DNA from: Trochalopteron elliotii
Taxonomy: Eukaryota > Chordata > Aves > Passeriformes > Leiothrichidae
Direction of reading: 5' to 3'
NCBI GenBank assembly: GCA_024734555.1
Contig: JANPWX010000211.1
Coordinates: 1,598,216 to 1,662,215 of the forward strand
DNA length: 64,000 bases
Shown here: piece after piece, positions 1-14,109 of the stretch
Layout of the letters: every line of letters starts with the position of its first letter
How positions within the stretch are numbered: the stretch's first letter is position 1
Made by a program: the position numbers and the translations under genes
The notes under the pieces: model-generated
Told to the model about the DNA's origin: nothing
The model's database searches: none
Seen by the model: only the letters and a program-made list of their open reading frames with translations

Positions 1-1763
1 AGTTATTTATAAAGGGATAGTTCAAAAGTTAGCTCAAATTTGCACCAGTGGAAATTTCTTGCCAGCAGCAGAGCTTGCCCCAGTCCAAATTTGGCTTTAG
101 AATTCTGAGTTTTTCCAGAAACAGTTTTCCAAACAGAACTAAATGAAAGAGCTGGATGCAGAGTGAACTCTTGGAAAGATGTCTTGATTATTAAAAGCTG
201 AAACCAGAGAAGCAGCCTTCACAATTAATGCAATACTGATCCAAAGGCAATTAATTTTAACTTTGGATGAATGAGGACAAAATTTGCCAGACATTAAAAT
301 CTTGCCTTTTCCCATCCTGCCTGCTTTCCTCCGTGTAACTGACACCACATGATTTGTCTCACACAAAAGCCTGGATAGATATTACAGCACATTAGAGGAA
401 GTTTTACAGTTTGTTATCTATGAAAGAAAAGAGAGCAGCTCTTCTTTGGCCTCCTCTGAATGAGATATGGCTGTTTTCAACTGCTGGATTCTGAATTCCA
501 TGACTCAAGGAGTCCCAAGCTCATTTGAGTGCTCAAACTTGCCTGTGATGAATGGATTTTTAAACCTCAAACTTCCTTTCTACGTCATAGGAAGTTCCTC
601 TTAAGTTGCCAGGTGTGAGTTCTGCATGCAAAAGAGGGAGCTGCCTTGCAAGAGGAGCTGCAGGTAGCAGGAGCAGCTCCTGTGGGGAGCTGGGGGCAAT
701 AACGCAGTGCCCAGCCAAGCTGGCAGTGCCAGCAGCAGCCTCACAGCATCTCCAGAAATCAGCAATCCTAAACTCAGTTTCAATGAGCAGCCACATTCTA
801 GTTGCCCAAGCATAGGCTTCACTTTATAAAAAAGGAAGTAATGGTTAAATTGCAGCAATTTCCCTCACCTCTGCTCCAAAAGCAAGATTAGTTTTACATA
901 TCAAGGTACTTTCTTCTAGAATAAATTAAATGTCTCTATTACCCTTCCCTTCACCCTGTTCTGGAAAAAGGAAAAGATTGATTTAAAATATTTAATAAGC
1001 AGTTTTAGGGAATCACCAAGCAGCACTACCCACAGGCATGTCAATGAGTATATTTGTGTGCATTCTTAAACTGCCCCAAGCATACCTGAACACTTCCTAA
1101 AATTATATCTGACAATTGAAAAAAGGAGAATCAATAATCACACCTTTCTGCTGTCAGACTAAAACATTCAGCAAACCTCAATTCCTTTTAGTTTAATTCT
1201 AAGCCAGTACAATTCAGTTCTTCTGGTGAATCTTTATTTGCCAGCTTGTAGACTTGCAATTTGCTGGAGGCCAGGCAGGCCCCAGTTCTTGAAACATGAG
1301 CACAATTCCTTTCTCTTATCAGTTTGCAAATGCATCATGCAAATGAGATAATGAAAATCAAAATGTAGGGTGAGTCAGAACTAGTGTTGGGAAGGGTATT
1401 TTGGGTCTTCAACTTACTTAAGGGTGGCAGTTGTAAGAGGTATGCTCAATACCTGTTGGTGAACCCTAACTTTATATACAGTTTTTAATAGAAAATTATT
1501 TTTCTCTACATAGAATATATATAGAAGGGATATTATTGTATTAGTCTCATATCAGATAAACTTTTTATATTTTCATTTGCTTACATAATTGATGGTAATT
1601 TTTTCATTCAACTACTGCTTTTTTCCACTCAGTGAGGATAGAATTCAACTGACATTAAAGTGAAAAACTGTGTGTGAAAGAATATTATAGACCAGGTTAG
1701 AGACTCTATTCAGTGATCCTCTTTTTATATTGTAGTTAGTCACTTCTGAAAAACTACACCTGC

Positions 1764-1801
1764 TTTTTTCTTCTTCTTCTTGTTCTTCTTCTGCTTCTTC
1801 C
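1764..1801. repeat. Imperfect (TTC)n microsatellite
   Basis: A pyrimidine run of repeated TTC units is interrupted by single G substitutions. It lies in non-coding sequence. Confidence 0.85.
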
Positions 1802-4800
1802 TCGTGTGACTGTCAATATTAGCAGTTACAGAAGTTTTAAAATTTTACCTGTTGTATCTGAACACCAGAAAGACATAATCCTGAAAAGTTTGTACTCTAG
1901 TATTGTTGGATATGCTGACATTGAGTTTATATGACCTGGCATCAAACTTGCTCCCACTGAAATCTGTGGCAGACAATGTTTAAAAGCCTACCTGGGACAC
2001 ACAATACTTATATTGTATCCAGACTCAAAATGTGGGAGTCAGTTATTTAACTTAGTCACTGTATAAGGTCTTCCTTTTTTATCCCTCTTACCAGTTACCA
2101 GACTAAGTAAAATGAAAAATAATGAAAATAGAAATCTTGACCAAGTAGTACTGACAAATCCAGCTACTAAATACTGAAGTACTTAGGGGAACGTTACAGG
2201 GAGTAAATATTAGGCAGGATTTCACTCTTCTCAGTTATCTGCTGAGTACTGTTCTCAGTACATTTGGTTCTCAAGTTGGCTCCTCTGCAGCCACAGAGAT
2301 AGCAGTTAATTGCTTCCCTTGATTAGAATTCACAGCTGCATCTGCAGCAAGAAGGCTCCTTCTGAAATTAACTGAGCTATCAATCAACAGAATAATTTGC
2401 TAGAGTAAAAAGCAACTGCTCAGCTGTGCACTTATCAACAAAAGCAGCAAAGTTTCTCTGGGAAAACTCCTAATGTTTGATAAAACAATCATATGCTTCT
2501 CTCCAGCCTTAAACATCAATATAAATCATTGCCTCTGCACTTTAACTGTTCTCAACACTTTTGCCAGCTCTCTCGTCTGTGTGCTACTGTGTTTACAGAA
2601 GAAATCCTTGCAGGCTTCTCTAATGTATTTTAACATGTAGCACCAGTCATATGCAAGGCATCCAGGGGCTGATGAAACCTCCTGATGCCATCTCTGAATG
2701 ACTTGCTCAATAGAACTTTATCCATGCTGATGTTCTCTTTGGAAATTAGGCAAACCTGAAGTTAACAAGGACCTTGTTACATTCTTACAGTAACTACTAA
2801 CAAAGTTCAGATTCCAAAGAAAGCAAGCATAAAAAATTACCTGCTCTGAATATTTTGGAAGAAAAATTACATGAAACAACTTACTACACTAATTGTTTCA
2901 GCCATTGCAGCCCAAGGTGGACTTTGAGATCTGTTTTATCTCCTGCCAGACAGCACAGGTAGTCATTGAGGCCAGTTATTTTTTAAGAGGAAACTCAAGA
3001 TTCTTGCTGCTATAGGAAGCCTTGGATCTAACTGCATAGGCTGTGGTAACCCCTTCAGTTCAAATCCCAGCCTTCAAATAGATGTTCATCAATTTTGCCT
3101 TGTTTATATTTGTCAATTCTGAACCAAGCTTCTTCATGCTTAATTATGATCACTGACAGGATCTCCTCCCCCTCAACTTGTGCACAGAAAAATGAGTAAA
3201 ACTCTTTTCTATAGAAAACCAGGTACTCATTGCCTCTCATGTATTTTCTGACCTTGGTGCCATAAGAGCAATTGCAAGAACATTTGTCACACTTGTGTTT
3301 CTGTACATTTTCTAAAATCCATGCCAATAATGGCTTCTATTCTCTGGATTATGCCCAGCAGGTAATATTTTATAGGCTCTAATTCTGAAGTACTTTCATA
3401 TAGAGGATCAGCTGACCTGTGCACCAAGATCTTTGCAAAATGATGTCTGAAGGCAGGTTACTGAAGATGTTTATCAAGCTCACTAAGCTGACAGAACACT
3501 TGCAACACAGAATCCATGCCAAAAGCTCTTCCCTCACATCCCACAGTCTCACATTTACAGCTTCACTAGCAATTTAAACCTTAAACTGGTATTCAAATAC
3601 CTATTAAACTGCTAGATTTATTGGTAAAAGAGCAAATGTATATTTGCAAATGTTTTTGTCTAGCTTTATTTAATGGCTCAGTGGCATCACTAATGTTTTG
3701 TATTTATGCACTTTGAAGGTACCCAGGACTTTGCACAAGAAAAAACATTGATATTCAAGCATCTAAAAAGGACTGAATTGTGCCATTCAATAACATGTCA
3801 ATAATTTCTCCATGTCATACTGCATAAATATTAGGCATGAGTACAAGCTTTTGCAGCAGTGCAGGAGTTTGTCCAACATGATGTAGTGATTTTCTGGTGT
3901 CCAGTATGTGCTTGGCAAGTGGGAGCTGAAATTCCTCAGAATTTCAGAGACAGAATTTTCCCTGGATATCCCCTAAGTGTTAGGAGCTCCAGGTTCAGCC
4001 ACAACTTCCTCAGCAGGAGCATCAGTGCCCTTTGAACTTTGGGAAGGGGAGGCATTTTATTAACTGCAATTAGAAGAGAGTTAAGCCAGAGATGAGCACA
4101 TTATAAACCTTCCAAATGTCTTTCTGTAAATAACTTAGACATTTTTATGCCCCAGTCATATTTTATACATTATTTCTTGAGGTTACAAAGCACTTTCTGC
4201 CACACAAACGCATACAATGCCATAGAGAGTATGCTTGTTATATGTCCTGTCTGTCAATTAAAAACAAAATATCAGTCATCAGATTAATTTGTTTTAGCAA
4301 TTAGAACTTTTAGTGTGTTAGAAGTCGTTGTCTACAGCAGTGACCTCCTTCAGGGTCTTCATGATGGAATTTAGAGTTCACAGAATAGACACTGTGCTAG
4401 AAAACTGAAATGAAGTCCTTGTGCTTCGAGGAAATAGGAAAATGGAAGTGCAATTTCCTTTTTTTAGTGAAAGATGAGCACCATATTTCCAGCAGCTGAG
4501 AAGTCAGGCATCCTATAGGCAAATTTCAGTATTACCAGCTTATTCCAAGACACAGCAATAAAACTGGACTACATTAAAAGGGTTTAAAGTGGAGAGCAAG
4601 GTCAGCCTCATAGTTAAGATTACCAACAAGCAGAAGCAATCACAGAGAAAATGGCAGCCTATTTTGTACTAATATTTGTATGTTTCAAACAAGTTCATTA
4701 ATTCTTTTAAACAAAGTAATTGGGTGATGTTATGAAATACAAAGGTATTTTAAACTTTAGTTTCCTAAATTGCTTTCCGATCTGTCTTTCCTGCCACAGG

Positions 4801-6827
4801 GCAAAATGTTCTGGTGCTACTATTCTCAGAAATATTTCTGTATTCCAGTTAAAGCAGACTTGGAATAACTGGATTTAAGGCAGATACTATAATTAGAAAA
4901 CTGTATGCATATAGGTCTACATATTTTAAGACTGAAAATATACATCTCAATCTGCTCAAAATCTATTTTCAGAGGTAAAAGAACCAAAAGAAATAAATGT
5001 GCTCTTTACAGGGAAACTGTAGCACCAGTAAACTGATTTTAATGTCACTGCAAACTGTGTGTGCTGCATGTTTCAGCATTCCCCCGAAAGCAGGAAGAAT
5101 TTCCAAGAAACTGCTGGACAGAGGGAAACACTGCAGCAGCTCTGGGCTGGCAGGACAGGAATGGCTGCAGAAAACATGCTGTGCTATGAATTTATGATGA
5201 TCAGACAGCCCACCAGGCTCTTTGTGAGCTTTGCAGCACTACCAATATAAATTTTTATCCTTGGTATTTTTTAGAAATGGGAATTTTAGCTTAAAAAAAA
5301 AAAATATGGCATTCAATAAAATAGGATGATTGCAGCCTATAGCTCTGTCTAGATGTTCAGCAGGTTAAAAGCAGTTGTTTGGGGTTTTAACTCTCATGGC
5401 TTTGATTTGCATTCATTTTATCCTGTGTTCCTTCACTAATTAAAGTTTTAGGAACGCTTTTTTGGAGCTCTGATCCAGCATCTCTGAACACAGTTCGAGT
5501 GAGCTTCCTGTAGGGTACTGACCCATAACTGTGAACAGATGTGCTGCTCTGAGGCAGACAGAGGTTACAGATGTTCTGCTGCCAGAAAAGCAACACTGTT
5601 ATTTCAGTGAAGCAAGAGCAGCTCAGAGCACCTTGACCCATCCAAGGAACACCTTACCCTTTGCTTTACTGTGCTGCCAGGTTTTGCTTCTTTTCATACA
5701 GTGTCGTGATGAAGCTTTAATGTGTGGGAGACAAGGCTATTGCTGTTTATCAGGCCCTTTGAAATGTCCAAAGGCATTGCCAGGACTGGGAAGCACAAGT
5801 TTTATTGAACTGACTCTGCAGTGAACTCTCTGCACCAGGGTATTTTTACTTCCCCCTCTTCAGCCCCCCCAGCTGGTTTTCTAACAAAGCAGCAGCTGAC
5901 TCAGCAGTAATGGTTTTTGGGGAAGAATGTCTTAAAAACTTACTTTTTAGTAGCTTTGACTTGCATTGCTCCTGGTCTAGTTCCTCCTTCACACTGAGGA
6001 GGCAGCAATGACAGCACAGAAAGGCAGAAGGAGGATTAAGGGGGGATCCTCTCTGTTACTCACAGCTGCCATTCCCATGGATATTCTCTGAGAATACTGA
6101 TTTTTAAGCCTACACAAATTCTGAACTCTTTTCTAGACCAAGAAAATTTCAGGAAGATTTTTAAGATGGGGTCAATCTGCTAGAAACAACAAACCTTGCC
6201 AAGAGTAAACATCCATTGGAACGAAACTAAAAATGCTTTTTTGTGATTCCAAAGCATCAAGGCAAGCATGACAGCATTTCTTTTAAAGCTGCAAATCAGA
6301 AATAATAAAAGGCCACAACTTTTTTTCTTACTTATTTCAAATATGTGTAAGGGCTGCTGTTTCTACATCTCTGAAGATTAGGAAGGGCTTAGGCTAAAAT
6401 GCTCTGCAAGAAAATTCATCTTCTGTTGACGATCTAAAGTATTTTGGGGTACACCTGGTAATCTAGTTCTACTTCATTTTTTACTGTCAAGTTCTACATT
6501 TATCTTTGCTCACCTCCCGAGCAAATAATTAAACAATCAAAGTGGCACAATAACAGATTATTCTAGAAGGAGAGTTATTTCCTTTCCAGAGAACATTGCA
6601 CAATTGATTATCAGCCTGCATTAAAGCACTGAATACAGGTGGTTTGATAATAAATCCTTATAAAATCACTTAAGTGCAATGGTTAAAAATTCAACTTTAA
6701 AATAATTATTAGACAAAATAAATAGAAATGATCAGCAACCAAGGGATATCAGTATATATTAGCTTTTAACTGAGTAAAACCCACTCATTTGAGGAAAAGC
6801 AAACCTGCTTTCTTCTTTTTGAGGAAA

Positions 6828-6831
<4 letters not shown>

Positions 6832-6879
<48 letters not shown>
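6832..6879. repeat. Poly-T tract of 48 bases
   Basis: An uninterrupted run of 48 T is flanked on both sides by the same 8-mer AGGAAAAG (6822-6829 and 6880-6887). A third copy of the 8-mer sits at 6792-6799. The flanking pair could be a target-site duplication around a tail-only insertion, or local slippage. Confidence 0.9.
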
Positions 6880-6881
<2 letters not shown>

Positions 6882-8604
6882 GAAAAGCTGCCCACCAGCT
6901 TTGGATGATTGCTTTGCAGAGGTGCAGAACAGCCTGGATTATTTGGGGGTAAAATATCACTGCAAGTCCATCCTGTCTATGCCATTAAGGACGTGAGGAA
7001 TCTTAAACTGCAAGTGCTGACATATGAGCAACTTTGCAAACAAGGAGGCTCAACAGGAAGTGGAACATCAAGGTTTCTGATAAAGCACTGCAGCTGCACT
7101 GCCTCAGCTCCTGCCTCCCTTGCTGCCACCACCACACCTTCTCCATCAGCTGAGAGATTGCATCTCCCTACAGACAGCAAAGCCTCTCCTGGGAACTGCT
7201 GTTCTCCCCTAAGAGTTCTGCTCTGGCAAGGTGGGGTGCACTTACTGGGGGTGGCTCTGCAGCCCCTGCTTGGTTTGTAAAGCTGGTGTGGGTTTGGGTA
7301 CACAGCTCCTGGGGTGAGCACTTCATTCAGCTCAGGAATGGATTTGTGTTTTCTGGGGAAACCTGTTATAAACCAGCTCCTTCTTGCCTGGCAGAATTGG
7401 GTTTGTAAATCAGGAAGGTGTTAAAATAGGTCTGTCCTTATCCCTGAAATAGGCACTGAATGCACACAAAGGACAGAGAGGAATTAGGAGGGAAAAAGGG
7501 CCACTTTAGGCAGTTAATTGAGAATGATTGTTGTTCATGGTGACCAGGTGCTGTGGTACTTCCACAGACAACTACAATAAGAATTGGAGGTGGCTGCTCT
7601 TCACCACTCATATAAAACTGAAATCCTGTGCCTGAGATAAACATCACTGTTAACATTTTTATGGTTTTAATTGGTACTATTTTATGAGATGCATTAATAA
7701 CGGTTTATGCATATGCTCCATACAAAGCAGATAAGATTTGAATTTTTCTCAATTTGCAAAGTGCATATAGCTACATGATGGTTATATTTTTATCTTCAAT
7801 CCTGAAAAGCATCTCAGTTAAGTTTCATTTGGGAAATTTAACTGAATTTTTAAAATTTATTTGCATCTCAGATCAATGTAGAAAGAAACAATAGAAACCA
7901 ATGACTGTAATGAGATGAAAAAAGAAACTATGGCTGCAGAACCCTCCAGATGCAGCCAGCTGTTATTAGGGATATTCTAATCCTGCAATCAATCCTTAGT
8001 CTCACAGAACTAAACAGTTTTCTGACGGCAGAACTATGAGGTTTGTTGATTATGTCTTTGAACTCATAGTCCAAGTACAAAACAGCTGTTTTTCACAAAG
8101 AAATCAAACTTACTAAAAACAGCAGCATGAAGAGACCTGATGGTTTCTGCTAACACCACTACTGCATGTAGCCTCATTAACCAGGCAGAAGCATTGTAAG
8201 CAACTAGATTAAATAAAGGGTTCATTATGGGAAAGATAGAATATTCTAACTGAAGCTGGTTTATATTCACTTTAACTTGTCTTAATTGCAATCAAAATAA
8301 TGACATAAATTGCTAATCACATCACTTTAGACTTATAAAGCATTACAGAAGTAGAAACAACTCTGCAGCTACACAGACATGTAAGTATTTCTAAACTACA
8401 AAGATAAAAAGGAGGCAAAAGACAACTATCAAATGAACATGGAGCAGTCCAGCTCTGTGCTGGCAACGAAAGTCCTCTGTGTATCTGAAACTTATTTATC
8501 TGTTTAGGGTGACCTGTGGCCAATATGTTAGCCTTGTTATTCCTGAGTACATTACAGGGTCTAAGCAGGAGCTGTCACTAATGTGTGAAGCAATGCAGTG
8601 CAGT

Positions 8605-8611
8605 NNNNNNN
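8605..8611. other. Assembly gap of 7 N
   Basis: Seven undetermined bases lie in otherwise unremarkable non-coding sequence. Confidence 0.99.
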
Positions 8612-9319
8612 CTGCACACAGAGCTGTATGGGGCCAGACAAGGCCCACCAGGATAATGGTGAGTGGGAGGGATCTCACTCCTGAGAGGAAAGGATTTCTG
8701 CACATTGGTGCTCACTGCTCTTGGCTGTAGAAGGAACCAGGGGCTGTGGCAAAGCACCAGCCCTCTTGTAGACCCATATCTGCCCCATGGAAAAAGTTTC
8801 TTGGGCTCTGGAATGTTGGGGAAAGTGCCCCAGGCAGCTCTCCTTGGGTGTCCCTCAGGTCAGCACTGGTTGGGCTCCACTCAGAGCAGCTCCCTGAAGA
8901 CTCATGAACCAGTTTCTGTGCTGGGCTGGAAGTTAGTTTTTAAACTTTGTTTTTAAACATCTGTAGAGAACAAACCTTCAGCATCCTGCTTATGAAATTG
9001 CCCACTGAAATCTACAAAGGTTTTGCATTCAAAACAATTACACCTTTAATAAGTGATCTAAATGTCATCATATAAATTAAGAAGAGGATGTTCAGCAAAG
9101 CTCATTTATTCCCATGTTTCTGTTCAGTAATTTAGCAACAAGAAGATAGAATGGAATTCCATAGCTGCATTGCATTAGAAATGCTGTCAAGACTGGCTGA
9201 AGATTACTGCTTTGGTTGGAATTTGTACAAGTAATGTTATCTAAAGAAGAACCATATGAAGGCAAATTGAGAAGCACAGAATGAAAACTATTAAAGTTTA
9301 ACCTGGCAGCAAAGTATCT

Positions 9320-9339
9320 AAAAAAAAAAAAAAAAAAAA
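9320..9339. repeat. Poly-A tract of 20 bases
   Basis: A run of 20 A. I could not recognise a retrotransposon body upstream of it. Confidence 0.85.
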
Positions 9340-11538
9340 GACACATTCAGCAATCCATGTGAACATCTAAGATACCCAAGAGAGCAAACCAAATCTCTCC
9401 AGCTTCTCTTTATCAAGCCCTAGTAAAAGTCATAGTATCTTCAGAGCATCTCATTCAATTATAGATCTACAATGAGTTGCTTTCCCTTCATAATGCTGCA
9501 TCTGTTACTTTGTAATTCATTAAGAGGACTGATGCTTAAGAACAACAGAATGTGCCAATTTTCCAAAGTACAAAGTGGCGTACGCACAAAAGAAAATTAC
9601 TTATTCAAATAATTTAACTCTATCAGTATGTATTATCTTAGCACAAGCAGTTGTTATTTGATATATACCAAACCTGCTTCTATGAATGCTATTTAGGTTA
9701 GAAGTATGAGCAGTTTAGTTTGAAGAGGGTCTCAGACAATAAATTACCTTCACCTGCAAATACTCCCTTTAATTGTGTTTTGCTTGCTTAAATGCTGGAG
9801 TGGTGGTACTCAGCATTATCACTGTTCACTGTAGAACACTCATGCATGTTCCATAAAATACAACAGAAAAAAGAGTCATGGGGTGAACGGTCACAGCCTA
9901 ACATATGGCAGCAACTTGTGCAGTGAACTGGAGCAACAGTAAACCAGAAAAAGAAAGATAATATTGGACAACACTTTCCCCAGCTAAGAAATTCTGGGTT
10001 TTGTAGTTACAGCACAAGTGGAGGAGACAGGAAATCTGGGATTTATTCTGGGATCTGTCACAGATTTCCTGCATGGCTTTAAGAAAGTCCAGTGGGGTTA
10101 ACTTCAGCCATGGGGTCTTGCTCCTTTGAGATCAGCTCGTATCCATATCTCAACCCTCCTTTACAGTGGGAGCTAATTAACACTAAGGAAGGTGTTACTG
10201 GTGCAACTTTTATACAGAAGAAACAGCAGAGTCATGTCTGATGCAGGTGAACCTCTATGATCACAAGCAGCCTGGGCAATAATAGTCCAAACAGCAAGGC
10301 AGGCAACACCACCTCCCCAGGAGCTCACAGGCAGGGAGTGACAGGGACATGCACTCCAGCCATTGAGAGCACAGTTGTGACACTGCTGGAACCAGAAAAC
10401 AGAAATTTATCTCCACTGGAAGCCAAGACTTCATTTCCCTATTTTCTTCCAAGCCCAAAAACTAAAGGGGGACATGCAGAGCTTGTAATTTCTTGAATGA
10501 CATCTCCTTTTCATTTTTCATGCAGAATACATTCTCCTCATGCAATCCAGCTGTGGGAAACCAAGGCACTCATTCCTCTAAAAGAGACCTTCACATACTC
10601 AGCTAAGGTAGCCCAGAGTTTTCAGTTACAGAAAGCAGTATGAGAATTTCAACAGGTCACTTTTATTCCTCAGGCCTGCATGGCTTAATGTCTCAGATTT
10701 GAGCAAAACAGAATAAATCCCATATGTTCCTGTTGGGAGCTCATATCCTTTTGGGTTCTTCTGGCTGTAGAGATAATTCCATTCACTCTATGAGGACCAC
10801 CCCAAAATTAAGATAACTAATCCACAACAAACCACTTTATGTTTTAGGTCACTTGCCTGGTGCTCCCAGATGATGCATTTTTATCCCCTGAGTGTTCTGA
10901 GCTATTTTGTTTCTACTCAGTGTTGCTACCTGCAAGGGAAATAAAACCTCTAGAAGACAGCTCAGTGATGCTCTTGAGTTCAGATAACAAGGATCTGGAA
11001 CCAGGCATTACCCAACTGAATTTCCTACTCTGTAGCCAACAGGGTTATTAAACCACAGCAGGTGTTTCTACTTGTTTGATGATGTTAATAGATGCTTGTA
11101 TTTTAACTGAGATTGTAATGCATTTGCAACTTTTGGTTATTTATGGAAAATGCAGTCTAGAAAAGCCTTATTTTGAATTTGATCTGTGTGAGTAATTTAT
11201 CAAACATCTGTAGTGACTTTTTTTAGTATATGCATCAAATCCTCAACTGAAGAATGACTTAACTTTCATCTTCAGAGAAAGATAAGGCTGGAATTGGACA
11301 CTTGGGTCATAAAATAATACTGTATTCCAATATCTTAAATCATCCTCAAGAAGAAAGGTGTAGCAACATAGAGCTGCACCCATGTAATCCTAGATCATAT
11401 CTTTTGGTACAAATTGTCTTTATAGACAGTTGTGGGATTAAATCTCTAGGACACCTGAAACCACATTTAACCACTGAATATGAGGCATCTGGTTTCTCAA
11501 AGATATCCAACTCAACTGGACCTGCTGGGCAATTGTGA

Positions 11539-11592
11539 GAAACCAATCACTGAAATCCTAACTGGGAAACCAATCACTGAAATCCTAACTGG
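11539..11592. repeat. Tandem duplication, 27-bp unit, two copies
   Basis: Two adjacent 27-bp copies beginning GAAACCAATCACTGAAATCC are identical by eye. They are followed by a degenerate start of a third copy (AAACAAGTGACTGG). On the minus strand this gives a repeated RISVIGFPV peptide in a spurious ORF. Confidence 0.85.
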
Positions 11593-14073
11593 AAACAAGT
11601 GACTGGTGATCCTATTCAGTCCCACAACTCTAGAAATAAAACAGGAAGTAGGATAACAGCTTGTGTCCTGACCTTCAGGCTCAGCTTTGAGCCCAGCTTT
11701 GATTAGAGATGGAAATGCAAACCTTAAAATCAAAGCTTTATAAGAGAACAAAAAGTTCAGGATACAGAGCCACAGGTTGCTTTTGTCCACTGTAAGTCTT
11801 CTCCTGGTGTGGAGGTGAATCCCAGCCCTAAAAACTCTTGCCCTGCATTGAAATGATTGTGTCTGTCTGCTCACACTCATCCTCTTCCTCCTCAGCCCCA
11901 TGTGCAGCTTCACCTTCCAAGCAGTGTGCAGGAAGCAAAGTCACTGAGCAGATTCCAAATCATACCAAACAAATGAACCTTCTCCTGATTTAGGGCCACT
12001 TATCAGTCCTCTTCCTCTTCACTAGCTCCTACAGAGACCTACAGGGATATTCCCAGCAACAGTCTAATTATCCATCACAAGACATTAAGCATTCCACAGA
12101 TCCTAAAGAGGTACAGTGTCAGACCACACCAAAATAACTGACAGTGGCTCTCCCTCTCCTAAGGCCTCTAAGGACACTAGAGCAAAAATATTCTGGACAT
12201 AATTTTTCTGTTTAAAACCACAGTGTCTCTAAACAGGTTGACAGTGAAAAGATTTCTGTCCCGAGGTATAAGACCAACATCTTCCTAAAGTCTACAAGTT
12301 TAAGTTCCTTGACTCTTGGACATAGCACAGGCCACACAAATATCTGTCCTAGTAAAATGTACCTGATTGCCACTTACTGTTCCAATTATTTTTTTCCTCT
12401 GATGCTGTATCAGAATCTTAAAAAATCTTCTCAGAAAGTTGAATATTTAAGTTTATGGTAAAAATCTCTTCTACAGTGAAGTTTAAGATGCAAGACCATC
12501 AAATCTATTAAAAAACTAAAGATTATGAAATATTTCTTCTGTATGAGATGCATTTTGTGTAAGTCTTTATATTTTCTTATCCAGAATTCACATCCATCTA
12601 TCTACACAAACCCTGCTCACCTATATCCACATTTTCCAGCATGAGTTTTGCTACTTGTCCCCATTCTTGACTGTGTGTTAAGTGCAGTTATAAATTACCT
12701 GGGCTTTTATTGGCCTAGAAGTGGAGTTCCCACAGTCACACACCTCCAGGGCTCAGCTATTGCAGCTGATGGGGACACCAGAGTGCTCCTCCTTCAGAGC
12801 AAACACTCCCTGCCCACATTCCATTATTCCCCAGGAACACCAAAACCAGGTTCAATACAAAATGAGAGAGACTTTTCACATCTTCTTTTGAGATTAGAAA
12901 AACAAAAAGTCTTTACTTTATGGTAGTTCTAAGAATGACTCGAACTTTTGAAACAAAACATTGAGTGCTGTTGTTTGATAGCTTTGGTCTGTCTAAAGCA
13001 TCTTGGGAAGGCTTCTCCACACTGTGCTAACAGGAGCAACAGAAAAGCCTCCCAGTTGTGACTGCATCACATTTGGGGCATGTCCTTTTCTCTGTGTTTG
13101 TGGGCTCTAATGCTGACACATTTCTGAGAATACAGGACAGCAAAAACACGAAGGAGAGGCTGAAGATGATGCTGCAATTATGGTTGGGTGATTCTAAGCA
13201 TGGGTATGAGGTTTAGCTCAGCCAGAAGGGATTAGCAGACCAGATTGTTTACCATATAAGAGAAAATGCATAGAGTTTTTAATAAATATTTTTCATACTG
13301 TTACTGTGTTTAACAACAATGTAATTTTGTTAAAATATCATAAGAATAATTCATTACCTCAGAGCATTCCTTCAAAATCTAAACTGAGTTCCACAGAATA
13401 GTTCCAGAAAATTGACATCAGAACAGTGCCCATCTGTTGTTCTTCCTAGAAAACCGGTACCTCAGAAATGAACTGAAGTAACCATCACAAACATCAAAAA
13501 TAAAAAATCTTCTTCAAAAGAGGAAAATGTGTGAGCTAAAGGCAACACAGTCAATGACTGGATAATAAGTTACCACAGTCCTGTCTAAATTACATTGTAA
13601 CTGTTTTGTTCTCTTATATGTTACATTTTCAGCTATTTTTAGGTTATAGCAGACTGCACCTTCAAAATACTTTTTAATTATTTTCATTTACTATGTCATT
13701 ATTGCCAGGAAACAGGCCGTCAGCCAGAGTAGATTCTTGGATATCATAAACTCTAACATGGGTTTGTCATTTTTTTGCCAGCATCTTACACTATGCATTT
13801 AGGAAATTACTGAAAATCTTACATAGGAAGCAGAGGAAGCATAATTATCCATTTCTAATTATTGCACTTTGGCTTCCTTGGATTATTTGTTTAGCATGAA
13901 GATTTGTCTATGTTCACTGATACTTTGGTTAAGTTTATTCTTCATTTATTTTAATTTGATGTTCCAAGGATATTTTACTGAACACTCCCTGTAAGACCTT
14001 CAATTGTGGCCACCCACATCCTGAAATTTTCCCTCTACCTAATCCTGCCTTGTGTCATAACACAGTTAATAAA

Positions 14074-14109
14074 TACATATACATATACATATATATATAT
14101 ATATACACA
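14074..14109. repeat. (TA)n/(CATATA)n microsatellite
   Basis: Alternating TA repeats with CATATA variants. The sequence is non-coding. Confidence 0.85.

Noticed and set aside
3050..3075. tRNA-like B box (AGTTCAAATCCC)
   Set aside because: No matching A box or cloverleaf stems upstream.
11512..11913. 133-codon minus-strand ORF with a repeated RISVIGFPV motif
   Set aside because: The repeat comes from the 27-bp DNA duplication; nothing else suggests coding.
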